Assembly: GCF_020447225.1 (NCBI RefSeq)
Contig: NZ_JAJAEO010000187.1
Span: forward strand, 1 to 64,000
Direction: 5' to 3'
DNA: 64,000 bases
Origin: Methylophaga pinxianii
GTDB taxonomy: Bacteria; Pseudomonadota; Gammaproteobacteria; Nitrosococcales; Methylophagaceae
The translations under genes and the position numbers were made by a program. The notes beneath the pieces are model-generated. The model was not told the DNA's origin. It was given only the letters and a program-made list of their open reading frames with translations, and made no database searches. Shown here in pieces: positions 1 through 8,518 of this stretch; position 1 is the stretch's first letter, and every line of letters starts with the position of its first letter.

Positions 1-44
1 AATGGAGTGTCTCATTGATTCAGTTTTTTTTATTTGAATATCCA

Positions 45-1190
45 CTATCTTATCAAAGTCATGTATTTTTCAAACCATTCAGTCGTGGTCGGATAATTTT
101 TAAATTGTTCAAAAGACTGGTTCGATTTGTAAAAATAATATTCAGAATCAATTAATAGGGTTTTTATTATTTCCATACATTCCTCAGCATTATCCTCAGA
201 ATAATATAGTCCTGCACTGCCAACAATGGATCGAGCGTATTCTAAGTCTGGCACTATAACAGGCAAGGCATAGCACATGGCTTCTATCAATGGGTTACCA
301 AAGGTTTCAGCCCTTGATGGAAATAAAAACATATGGGTGTTTTCATAATATTGAGCAAGTTCTTCTTGCTTTAACTCACCAATGTTGATTATCGAAATAT
401 CTCGAGGAGAAATAGATCTTAGGAAGGTTTGAGACTCGACTAAAGAAGGGTCAACTGTCACTTTAATATTATGAGATATTCCTATTTGGTTTAATAGCTT
501 AGATAACTGAATAAGAAATAGATGGTTTTTATGCGGATAATATCGACTGACGTACAACAAATTCAAATGTGTGGTAATAGAAGCTTCACGTTTTTCTATC
601 AAATCCTTAGTAGTTAGTGACTCAGATCTTATTTTCAGTATTGAGCTTATGGGGTTGGGAATCATTTGAATGGAAAATTTATGCTTAGGATACTTTTTGA
701 TCAATATATTTTTCATATATGAACTTTGAACAACAACGGTATCAACCATCTTGGTAGTTAAATAAAACCCAATACGTTTTAACTTTTCTATGAAGCGTGG
801 CTTGTATTCCAGCTGTGAAAGTAAATCATCGTCGACCAAATATGGGTGATGCAATAAAACTATTTTTCTTATAGATATTGGCGAAAAGTTAAAGTTACCA
901 AAGGCTAGTATTTTATTGACTCCAAACCTTTTAACTATAAAGGGAATCAAAAATAATTCTAGATAGACCCTAAATCCAATCTTAAAAAAAACATTTTTAG
1001 GGCAACATAGTTTAATTATTTCAACCCTTCCCTCGGAAGTTAAAAAATTATAATCATTATTATCTGGGACTAATAGAAAAAATTTCGCATCCAAATTTGA
1101 AGAAAGCACTTCTTGAATAAAGTTTAGGGAGATATGTTTAGGACCCGCTCCTTTTTGATTATATAAATTAACAATCATTCTCAAACTCAT
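45..1190 (-). CDS. GT4-type glycosyltransferase (group 1)
   Basis: Probably transfers a sugar from an NDP-sugar onto a lipid-linked polysaccharide repeat unit at the cytoplasmic face of the inner membrane. The C-terminal half has the GT-B signature of family GT4: a PHKNH segment after the first beta-strand of the donor domain, and an ETFGNPLIEAM stretch that supplies the EX7E-type donor site. The N-terminal half is divergent, as is usual for acceptor-binding domains. The ATG at 1190 is chosen because it overlaps the stop of the upstream GT2 gene in an ATGA arrangement; a TTG at 1196 and an ATG at 1178 are alternatives. It is the last gene of the AT-rich, translationally coupled set at 45-4695. 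Donor, acceptor and linkage cannot be read from the sequence. Confidence 0.85.
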   Translation of the reverse strand: MSLRMIVNLYNQKGAGPKHISLNFIQEVLSSNLDAKFFLLVPDNNDYNFLTSEGRVEIIKLCCPKNVFFKIGFRVYLELFLIPFIVKRFGVNKILAFGNFNFSPISIRKIVLLHHPYLVDDDLLSQLEYKPRFIEKLKRIGFYLTTKMVDTVVVQSSYMKNILIKKYPKHKFSIQMIPNPISSILKIRSESLTTKDLIEKREASITTHLNLLYVSRYYPHKNHLFLIQLSKLLNQIGISHNIKVTVDPSLVESQTFLRSISPRDISIINIGELKQEELAQYYENTHMFLFPSRAETFGNPLIEAMCYALPVIVPDLEYARSIVGSAGLYYSEDNAEECMEIIKTLLIDSEYYFYKSNQSFEQFKNYPTTTEWFEKYMTLIR

Positions 1191-2068
1191 AACCAAGAAA
1201 TCTTAAAAAGAAAAGCCATAACAGTTAAAAAAGTAATTTTTATTGTCAATTTCATTATAGAAAAATAAATTGTTGTTTTACTCACTTTAATTTTATCGAC
1301 AAGCATACTTTTATTCTTTATAAGCCATTCTTTCACAAGCTTATGTCTTAACAGGCTGAGACTGACATTTTCGCTATTAAACGATAGTAACTTACGAAGA
1401 ATTAATCCGAAACGACTTATTATTGATGGAGAATTTACAAATTGACCGTTTGTTGTACTGCTTTCATGTCGTCTGTATAAAGCTAGTACTTCAGGAAGAA
1501 TATATTTAACTCCACAATAATACGCACATAAATGAAGCCATGTATCATGGGACAAAAACTTTTCAGGTATTGGCAAACAAATCTCTAGAAAACTTGACCT
1601 TACTGCTGAAGCCATACCGGTAACATGATATTTATGAACATTTGTAAATTTTTTTAAACGATTAAGTTTTGTGTGTCCCATAGGTACAAGATGCTCATCA
1701 CAAAACTCCAGGTCATGAATCAGCAGAAAAGTATTCGGTAATCTAGAAAACGCTTTAGTTACCATTTCAATTTTTTCGGGTAGCCAAAAATCATCTTGAT
1801 CACACATCAAGACAATATCGCCAGTAGCAAGACTTAAAGCTTCATTAAAGTTTCGGCTATATCCTAGCCTGGCTTCGTTTACACAATAAATAATATTAAA
1901 AGGTGAAGACTCAACAAATTCATTAATTATAGAAGAGGTTTTATCTGTTGAAGCATCATCTGAAATTATCAATTCATTTGGTAATTGGGTTTGTGCGGCG
2001 AGACTTTCTAATTGCTTTTTTAAATATGATTGCCCGTTATAGGTGGTCATTACAACTGATATTTTCAT
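1187..2068 (-). CDS. GT2 family glycosyltransferase
   Basis: A family 2 (GT-A fold) glycosyltransferase of about 293 residues. It opens with a nucleotide-binding strand (VVMTTYNG), followed by the SDDASTD motif, and carries DQDD near residue 90, equivalent to the metal-binding DXD. The length and the DQDDFW motif resemble rhamnosyl- and galactosyltransferases of O-antigen loci, but the substrate is not predictable. The C-terminal 30 residues are hydrophobic and may anchor the protein to the membrane. Its start overlaps the stop of the DUF616 gene, and its stop overlaps the start of the GT4 gene, each by four bases. This indicates coupled translation. Confidence 0.85.
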   Translation of the reverse strand: MKISVVMTTYNGQSYLKKQLESLAAQTQLPNELIISDDASTDKTSSIINEFVESSPFNIIYCVNEARLGYSRNFNEALSLATGDIVLMCDQDDFWLPEKIEMVTKAFSRLPNTFLLIHDLEFCDEHLVPMGHTKLNRLKKFTNVHKYHVTGMASAVRSSFLEICLPIPEKFLSHDTWLHLCAYYCGVKYILPEVLALYRRHESSTTNGQFVNSPSIISRFGLILRKLLSFNSENVSLSLLRHKLVKEWLIKNKSMLVDKIKVSKTTIYFSIMKLTIKITFLTVMAFLFKISWL

Positions 2069-2787
2069 GTTCGCTTGAAAATCCTATTTAAAAAAAGCAT
2101 TATTTTCTCACGATAGTAAATAGTGACTTTTTTCCTATGCGGGCGAATACGAAATGTTGAGTTTCCATATCTAGAGTTACCATTAAATTTACTATAGTTT
2201 AACCGATTCAACCATAAGCAATAATTAAAACTTAATTGATCTCTTCTACTATAGTTACTTACCATACCCCACCAATCACTCATACATTTAACTATTAATG
2301 GATTATTATGATTTCTAATAACAACATTACTTTCAATTAAACCATTATTTTTTGGATAGGAAATACTGCTATAGAAGTTTATTTGTTTTTTAATTATATC
2401 TGGCTCATCTTTACCTTTTTTTATACAAAAATCTGCTTCTGAATATATACAATCGCGACTGGGATGTTCAAATACCTTTATTAAATCACAAGATTTTATA
2501 AAATCCCTTATTTCGTCTATTAAAGTAATTCTAAATGCAATATTGGCATCAACCCAAACTGATATATCGTACTCTTTTAAATAGATATGAGGTCGTATCT
2601 TTACATCTCTACATCTTCTAACTTTATCCAGCTCTTCATTTGGAAAGGGTCTTATCTCCCAACCGTTGATATTTTCATAGTAAGTATCAGAGAAACAGAT
2701 AAATTTATACTCCCTTAACTTATTGGGAATTTTATATAAATTATCATATCCATCAGAAACAGCTGTATATATTACGATTTTTTTCAT
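2065..2787 (-). CDS. DUF616 (TOD1/MUCI70-like) putative glycosyltransferase
   Basis: A 240-residue protein resembling the DUF616 family, which is related to the plant TOD1/MUCI70 glycosyltransferase-like proteins. Supporting motifs are an N-terminal YTAVSDGYD strand, a WVDANI segment at the place where a GT-A DXD-like acidic motif would sit, and RDQLSF near the C terminus. No signal peptide or transmembrane segment is evident, so it probably acts in the cytosol on lipid-linked glycans. It lies between a methyltransferase and a GT2 gene with four-base overlaps on both sides. Hand counts of three sample lines here give roughly 22-35% G+C, against 42-48% in two rml lines. Family membership is fairly secure; catalytic activity is inferred. 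Confidence 0.7.
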   Translation of the reverse strand: MKKIVIYTAVSDGYDNLYKIPNKLREYKFICFSDTYYENINGWEIRPFPNEELDKVRRCRDVKIRPHIYLKEYDISVWVDANIAFRITLIDEIRDFIKSCDLIKVFEHPSRDCIYSEADFCIKKGKDEPDIIKKQINFYSSISYPKNNGLIESNVVIRNHNNPLIVKCMSDWWGMVSNYSRRDQLSFNYCLWLNRLNYSKFNGNSRYGNSTFRIRPHRKKVTIYYREKIMLFLNRIFKRT

Positions 2788-3416
2788 CTATTTTTTTCAA
2801 ATATATAAAATCTATGGTATGGGTTCTCTTTAACTCTGTAAGTTTTGTTTAAAGTAACTTGACCGGAACCTAACAACATTTTCTCAACATAACTTTCATC
2901 GTAACCTTTTTTGTTTACTTCCCAATAATGTTGGCCATCATATTTGTGAGTTGATTGAATAGTAAAAGGTTTTTTTACTATAAATCTGCAATCCCCAATT
3001 TTTGGAATATAGATTAAATAGGGCCAGTATTGTGCGGCATCTGGAAGGCTAATAACTACATATTTCTTAGCGACACGACACATCTCTGAAAATATTTTTA
3101 GTGAGCTTTCAAAAGGAACGTGTTCAAGCATTTGAAATGCACAAACTACATCAAAAGCATTACCATCAAATGGCATCTGATCTGCTGATGCAATAAAGTC
3201 GGGGCTCAAATCATCCGCAATATCTAAAGTTTTCACCGAAATACCGAACACTTCACACATTGCCTTAAACACACCTAAGCCAGGACCAACTTCCAATACT
3301 GAAGATGCATCTAACTTAGTAATTTCATCAATCTGATGCCAAATACTTGCCCATCTCCTCTTATGCATGTATTTGTTGAATCGATAATGCTCCTTATTAA
3401 CTTGTTTTTTTTGCAT
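2784..3416 (-). CDS. SAM-dependent methyltransferase (class I, Methyltransf_11 type)
   Basis: A Rossmann-fold methyltransferase of 210 residues. Motif I (VLEVGPGLG, about residue 40) binds S-adenosylmethionine, and a second acidic strand end (KTLDIAD) binds the ribose. FDVVCAFQMLEHVP is the typical post-II motif of the family. In a polysaccharide locus it may O-methylate a sugar or modify a chain end, but the substrate is unknown. It overlaps the flippase gene upstream by 20 bases and the DUF616 gene downstream by four, so all are probably on one transcript. Confidence 0.8.
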   Translation of the reverse strand: MQKKQVNKEHYRFNKYMHKRRWASIWHQIDEITKLDASSVLEVGPGLGVFKAMCEVFGISVKTLDIADDLSPDFIASADQMPFDGNAFDVVCAFQMLEHVPFESSLKIFSEMCRVAKKYVVISLPDAAQYWPYLIYIPKIGDCRFIVKKPFTIQSTHKYDGQHYWEVNKKGYDESYVEKMLLGSGQVTLNKTYRVKENPYHRFYIFEKNR

Positions 3417-4695
3417 TTTTCTTCACCGTGAAATTTTTAGCTATAACTAAAACCCATAAAATCAAAATAATGTAGGCTAACGAGCCAGCAATACTGAATA
3501 ACATTACTGCTATTAAGTCATTGCTGTAGAGGGTATATGCATAATAGAGTGCTATGAACTTACTCCCCGTGCTAAATATTTCATAAATTACAAGACCGAA
3601 CTGTTTTCCAAGTACCGGAATTGAGGCAACACTTGGCTTATTTATCAGATTCATATAAAACATCAAAGATAACCATTGAGCATATTCTCCAGCTTTTGAC
3701 CATTCATCCCCAAACACCAAACCAAATAATTCTGGACCCAAAATAATAATCATAGAAAATGGAATAAGGCCTAATAGTCCCAAGGCAATAGTAGCCTTAA
3801 CAATTATTTTATATACATCCTCACCTTGCTCAGCTGCGTGATTAATTCTTGGGTAAAATACATCACCAACCGCTTTACCAATTAGCTGTGAAGGTAGTGC
3901 CATTACGGTTCTACCTAACACATAAAAACCGGCGGCGGCGGCACCAAAAAAGCTTGCCAACATCAAAACTGGCAAACTTTGAGAAATCGCATTGATAAAT
4001 ACTTGTGGTGCTCTATAAAGTGGGAAGTCATAAAACTTTTTTGCAATACTTGCCAAACAAGGAGTTGAGCCCAAATGCCTAATTGTAGTGCTTTTTTTCA
4101 ATCCTATGAAAAGCATGAATGTATGTAACAAATTGCCAAATATATTTGTGAGTATCAATATAATTGCATAGGGATAAAACAAACCAATCAGCACTTTAGA
4201 AATATTTAAAATTAGAGACTGTGAAAATGCAGCTTTTGCAAGTAATGAAAATGCATTTACTCTTATAGACCATTGTTCTGTTACTTGAAAAAATGCAGCA
4301 AAAAAAGCAGCCAAGGGTAATAATAATATAAAGTTTGAAATTGTCTCAGCATTTATCAGTTTTAATAAAACATCACCAAAAAGTATAGCTATTAATAATA
4401 TGAGACCACTCATGAAAACTGCTATGTACAGTGATAGTTTTGTCACTGTCATTGCTTCTTGATTTTTTTTGGGCAATACGATGGCAATAGGGTACGACAA
4501 TGCTACTATTGGGGTTAGAATAATCAATAATGAGGTAAAAATTCCTAAGAGACCATAAGACTCAGGCCCATACATCCTCGTAATAAATGGAACAAAGATT
4601 AGCGCTACAAGCTGTGAAGCAACCGTTCCTGTTGCAAGAACAGCAACATTTCTAACAAACCTACTTTTAACCAATTCTGGAATATATTTTTTCAC
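3397..4695 (-). CDS. Polysaccharide flippase, Wzx/MOP family
   Basis: A 432-residue integral membrane protein with about 12 hydrophobic segments and almost no soluble domain, matching oligosaccharide flippases of the MOP superfamily. The N-terminal region (GTVASQLVALIFVPFITRMYGPESYG) is the usual start of O-antigen and capsule translocases: an early helix, then a conserved loop with Arg, Tyr-Gly and Pro. It would move undecaprenyl-linked repeat units across the inner membrane. No Wzy polymerase is visible in the window; it may lie beyond the left edge. It is the first gene of the AT-rich group and follows glmS with 47 bases between. Confidence 0.82.
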   Translation of the reverse strand: MKKYIPELVKSRFVRNVAVLATGTVASQLVALIFVPFITRMYGPESYGLLGIFTSLLIILTPIVALSYPIAIVLPKKNQEAMTVTKLSLYIAVFMSGLILLIAILFGDVLLKLINAETISNFILLLPLAAFFAAFFQVTEQWSIRVNAFSLLAKAAFSQSLILNISKVLIGLFYPYAIILILTNIFGNLLHTFMLFIGLKKSTTIRHLGSTPCLASIAKKFYDFPLYRAPQVFINAISQSLPVLMLASFFGAAAAGFYVLGRTVMALPSQLIGKAVGDVFYPRINHAAEQGEDVYKIIVKATIALGLLGLIPFSMIIILGPELFGLVFGDEWSKAGEYAQWLSLMFYMNLINKPSVASIPVLGKQFGLVIYEIFSTGSKFIALYYAYTLYSNDLIAVMLFSIAGSLAYIILILWVLVIAKNFTVKKNAKKTS

Positions 4696-4742
4696 AAATT
4701 ATTTTCCACCAGGAAAAAGTTATGGATACCAGAATTGGAAGG

Positions 4743-6647
4743 TCACTCAACCGTAACTGATTTCGCTAGATTTCTAGGTTGGTCAACATCAGTACCTTTT
4801 ATCAAAGCCACATGATAACTGAGGAGTTGCAGCAGAATATTGTAGGTTATGGGTGCTGTAATACGACCGACGTTGGTAGTGGCTTTAACAACTTTAAACC
4901 CACTTTCAGAACTGATATCCGACCGCTCATCTTCGAATACAATCATTTGGCCACCACGTGCTTTGACTTCCTGGAGATTGGATTTGAGCTTCTCCAATAA
5001 ATCATCGAGTGGGGCAATCGCAATAACCGGCATATTTTCATCGATCAAGGCTAATGGTCCATGTTTCAGCTCACCAGCGGGATAGGCTTCAGCATGTATG
5101 TAGCTGATCTCTTTGAGCTTTAAGGCGCCCTCAAGGGCTATCGGGAACATGGTGCCACGACCTAAAAACAGGGCATGTTGTTTGTCTGCAAATGCTTGAG
5201 CGATATCCTGAATTTCCTGTTCATGCATCAGGGCGTTCTGGATCAGGTTAGGTAATTTCTGCAGGCCTTGCGTAATGTGTTTTTCACGTTCACGAGAGAT
5301 ACGTTTTTTAACTTTGCCGATACAGGTTAGCAATAACGCCAGTGCCACAAGTTGTGTGGTGAATGACTTGGTGGAAGCAACGCCGATTTCTGGGCCAGCA
5401 TGAGTGAGATAACTCAGATCAGCTTCACGTGTCAGGCTGCTCTCCGCCACGTTACAAATCGACAAAGTCGGAATATTTTTTGCTGCAAAAGCCTCAGGAC
5501 TCTCTGCTGCATGTGCTTTAATTTGCTGAAGTGCTGCCAAGGTATCAGCAGTTTCTCCTGACTGACTGATAGTGACAAACAAGGTGTTGTCTTCAATAAC
5601 GGGATTGCGGTAGCGAAACTCGCTGGCTACCTCAACCTGACATGGGATACGAACAATATCTTCTGCCCAATATTTCGCCACCATGCCGGCGTGATAACTG
5701 GTACCACAAGCGATAATATGCAGCCGTTCAACGCTTTTGAAAATCGATTCTGCACCAGGACCGAAGGTGGAAACCAAAACCTGGTCTTGAGTTACTCGCC
5801 CTTCAAGGGTGTCGATGACCGCTTGAGGCTGATCAAATATTTCTTTATGCATGTAATGACGGTGTTCGCCGAGTTCTACAGCAGTAATATTCAGTGTTGA
5901 TTGTTTGACAGGGCGTTCTACCTTTTCACCCGTGATAGCGCTGAATATTTCTACAGTTTCACGGGTCAGGCGGGCCACATCGCCATCTTCCAGGAAAATA
6001 AAATTTTGTGTTACTGGCAGTAATGCAGAAACGTCTGAGGCGATAAAATGCTCGCCAATACCAATACCAATCACCAGCGGACTACCTTTACGCGCGGCTA
6101 TAAGGATATTGGGATCGTCGGTAGCAATCACACCAAGCGCATAAGCGCCTTCAAAATCACGTGTTGCTTCGATTACCGCTTCCAGTAAAGAAAGGCTGGT
6201 TCTATTTGCCGTTGGAGAGGCATCACCGTAGAGATACTGGTAAATGGAATGCGCAGCAACTTCGGTATCAGTCTCAGAGGTAAACCTGTAACCCTGGTGA
6301 ATTTGTTGTTGTTTAAGTACTTGGTAGTTTTCGATTATACCGTTGTGCACAACGGCGATTCGATGATTACAGATGTGCGGGTGAGCATTGTTTTCAGAGG
6401 GTATGCCATGAGTTGCCCAGCGGGTATGGGCTATGCCCATCTGACCCGAAAAGCTGGTATTTTCTGCATCAATTTTGGCTTCAAGTTGCTTGATTTTGCC
6501 AAGCGACCTGACACGGTGAATATTGGCATCCGCATTCAGCAGGGCCACCCCGGAGGAGTCATAACCTCGATACTCTAGACGGCGAAGTCCTTCCATTAAA
6601 ATTGGGGCTACATTCCGCTCAGCAATACCACCGACTATTCCACACAC
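4743..6647 (-). CDS. glmS: Glutamine-fructose-6-phosphate aminotransferase (isomerizing)
   Basis: Makes glucosamine-6-phosphate from fructose-6-phosphate and glutamine, the first step to UDP-GlcNAc for peptidoglycan, LPS and the sugars of this locus. Cys2 after the initiator is the glutaminase nucleophile (MCGIVGG), followed by RLEYRGYDSSG. Two SIS domains follow, with SQSGETADT and the C-terminal DQPRNLAKSVTVE tail. At 634 residues it is about 25 longer than E. coli GlmS; the extra residues appear as short insertions near YLYGDAS and the AESPEAF segment. The start is a GTG with a GGAGG Shine-Dalgarno about 10 bases upstream. It sits inside the polysaccharide locus, on the same strand. Confidence 0.97.
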   Translation of the reverse strand: MCGIVGGIAERNVAPILMEGLRRLEYRGYDSSGVALLNADANIHRVRSLGKIKQLEAKIDAENTSFSGQMGIAHTRWATHGIPSENNAHPHICNHRIAVVHNGIIENYQVLKQQQIHQGYRFTSETDTEVAAHSIYQYLYGDASPTANRTSLSLLEAVIEATRDFEGAYALGVIATDDPNILIAARKGSPLVIGIGIGEHFIASDVSALLPVTQNFIFLEDGDVARLTRETVEIFSAITGEKVERPVKQSTLNITAVELGEHRHYMHKEIFDQPQAVIDTLEGRVTQDQVLVSTFGPGAESIFKSVERLHIIACGTSYHAGMVAKYWAEDIVRIPCQVEVASEFRYRNPVIEDNTLFVTISQSGETADTLAALQQIKAHAAESPEAFAAKNIPTLSICNVAESSLTREADLSYLTHAGPEIGVASTKSFTTQLVALALLLTCIGKVKKRISREREKHITQGLQKLPNLIQNALMHEQEIQDIAQAFADKQHALFLGRGTMFPIALEGALKLKEISYIHAEAYPAGELKHGPLALIDENMPVIAIAPLDDLLEKLKSNLQEVKARGGQMIVFEDERSDISSESGFKVVKATTNVGRITAPITYNILLQLLSYHVALIKGTDVDQPRNLAKSVTVE

Positions 6648-6854
6648 TGATGGTCGTCCTCCAAAAAAGCAAACGAGGATTATACATCAGCCCGCAACCA
6701 ATAACTCCTGTTGTGATAATCGATTCGATGAAGAAATATCAACTTTTCACTACTGAGCGTTGCTGACAGTATTATTTTTTGTTGTCTTGAGCAGCGAGTT
6801 TCTGCAAATGATCAAACAAGATCTGTAAGATTCCATTTCCAACGAACTGAGTCG

Positions 6855-7841
6855 TTATTCAAAATTAAGCATGCTTTTCGCAATGCATTCAGCATTACGA
6901 TCTTTTTCTCTACTTGATGTGAATGTTGATGGTCCGTTATAGTTTGCGCTCTCAATAGCGAGTTTTTCAGCCAGTTTGTGAAAGTAATATTCTGGTCGAA
7001 TACAGAAGTCTTCGTACTGAATAACTAGCTTCCTGTTGGGTTCAACTTTATCCAGCCCTTTATCGACAGCGTTATTTATGTAATGGATCTGACCACAAAC
7101 TTGTGTAACCGGATCCTTATTTTTAAGTTCTGAATATTCTGGGATCTTGAACGAATACCATTCTGTTTCATTTCCCAATTGTCGTTTGCGGGCATCCAAT
7201 ACAGAAGCCACATTAGTAACAGGGTCACGTTTTATCTGAACGAAAATTACATTGTCAAAAACGCTATTGAGAAATGGAATGTTATAGTTAAACAGCATCC
7301 CTTTAGCAGCAAATGGTTTCTGAAATACCTCCATTATGCCAATTAGCTCTGCACGCAGAGTATTGATATTCATACTTTGCTTTAGTTCATCATCTGTCCA
7401 GACATCGCGTTGTGGTTCAGTCAGGAAACGCCGCCAGAAATACCAGAATTCATTTGGAGCCAGAGCACCCTTAGTTTTGCCATTCTCTGAACGGTATTCC
7501 GTTTGTTGGAAAAACTCACCCAATTCATCCCGAAAGTTAAAACGTGGATCGGTCAGTAAGAGCTGGATTTTGGCTCCCAGAATAGGCGCTTGATAAAAAC
7601 GCGAGAGCAAGTTTGTTGGGTAAGCAACAAGGCCAGTATTGGCCAACCATTGAGTAAACAATGTAGTTCCACTACGCAAAGGGCCCATCACCATTATTAA
7701 AGGATATGGCATTTTTTTGTCTAAGTTTGAGCTGATTAAACTTTGTTCGCTTAGTTGCAGATCATCATTCAGTTCTGCCATCAATTGTTCAAGCAGTATG
7801 TTTCTACGAAAATGTTGTGTTCTTCGTTCAGACAAGCTCAA
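6855..7841 (-). CDS. Sulfotransferase family protein
   Basis: A 328-residue sulfotransferase-fold protein. The PLRSGTTLFTQWL segment (about residue 55) is the 5'-phosphosulfate-binding loop for PAPS. VQIKRDPVTNVASVLDAR (about residue 205) matches the 3'-phosphate-binding Arg/Ser region. No signal peptide is seen, so it would act in the cytosol. Its start overlaps the WbqC gene by 14 bases. In a polysaccharide locus it suggests sulfation of a sugar or of a lipid-linked intermediate, but the acceptor is unknown. The 207 bases between it and glmS contain no convincing terminator; they presumably hold the glmS promoter. Confidence 0.78.
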   Translation of the reverse strand: MSLSERRTQHFRRNILLEQLMAELNDDLQLSEQSLISSNLDKKMPYPLIMVMGPLRSGTTLFTQWLANTGLVAYPTNLLSRFYQAPILGAKIQLLLTDPRFNFRDELGEFFQQTEYRSENGKTKGALAPNEFWYFWRRFLTEPQRDVWTDDELKQSMNINTLRAELIGIMEVFQKPFAAKGMLFNYNIPFLNSVFDNVIFVQIKRDPVTNVASVLDARKRQLGNETEWYSFKIPEYSELKNKDPVTQVCGQIHYINNAVDKGLDKVEPNRKLVIQYEDFCIRPEYYFHKLAEKLAIESANYNGPSTFTSSREKDRNAECIAKSMLNFE

Positions 7842-8517
7842 ACTCCCTGACCATTTGCTGACATTTTTGCTGACTGTTATACATCATCACATCAATTATG
7901 GATAAATAAGGAACAAACTCCCCTTTAGTTTGTTGGTAGGGAACAATTTCAGGGGTTATAAAAGATAGTTGAATATTGTGCTCAGCAAATTTTTTATGGT
8001 CATACAGTAATTTCCCTCCTGGCATATTAATGTACTGAGTTGCATTAAAATATTTGCAAATCGCCAAGATTTTCTCTTGGCCTCTCAAGGCGTTATTTTT
8101 TTCAATTGCTGAAGATAGATACCATTGAGTATTGATATCCAGATAATGACAAATATTTTCTAGCCCGTTCGTAAGATACTTTGCCAAGTTAGTCTCAACA
8201 TTCAGCAGGGCTTCCTTTATGACCGGAAATGCCATTTCAAAATATGGAGCTTTTGCGTACCCAAGCTGGATGGTTTTGAGAAGTTTGTCGTTGTTGCACC
8301 CAATTTGAATTTCATTGATCAGACGGTTTTGACTTGCTCCTTCAAGCTGCAAGGTCAATCGAATCTTCTGTTCATTTGAAAGCACATAATTCCGATTAAT
8401 CCATCCTCGGTTTATGTAATTAACGTCATCATAGACAACAAACACATCTACAGCCTGAATCAATTGGAAATAACCAATGTAGGGAAAATAATAAGGCTGC
8501 ATTATGGCGAGTTTCAT
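7828..8517 (-). CDS. WbqC-like family protein
   Basis: A 229-residue member of the WbqC family, recognisable from its N terminus (MQPYYFPYIGYFQL, then VYDDVNYINRGWINRN). Members are found in O-antigen and capsule loci next to sugar aminotransferases. Their biochemical role is not established; a role in modifying an amino sugar is an inference from context. It follows the DegT-type aminotransferase with a single base between and overlaps the sulfotransferase by 14 bases, so the three form a tight cassette. Confidence 0.85.
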   Translation of the reverse strand: MKLAIMQPYYFPYIGYFQLIQAVDVFVVYDDVNYINRGWINRNYVLSNEQKIRLTLQLEGASQNRLINEIQIGCNNDKLLKTIQLGYAKAPYFEMAFPVIKEALLNVETNLAKYLTNGLENICHYLDINTQWYLSSAIEKNNALRGQEKILAICKYFNATQYINMPGGKLLYDHKKFAEHNIQLSFITPEIVPYQQTKGEFVPYLSIIDVMMYNSQQKCQQMVREFELV

Positions 8518-8518
8518 T

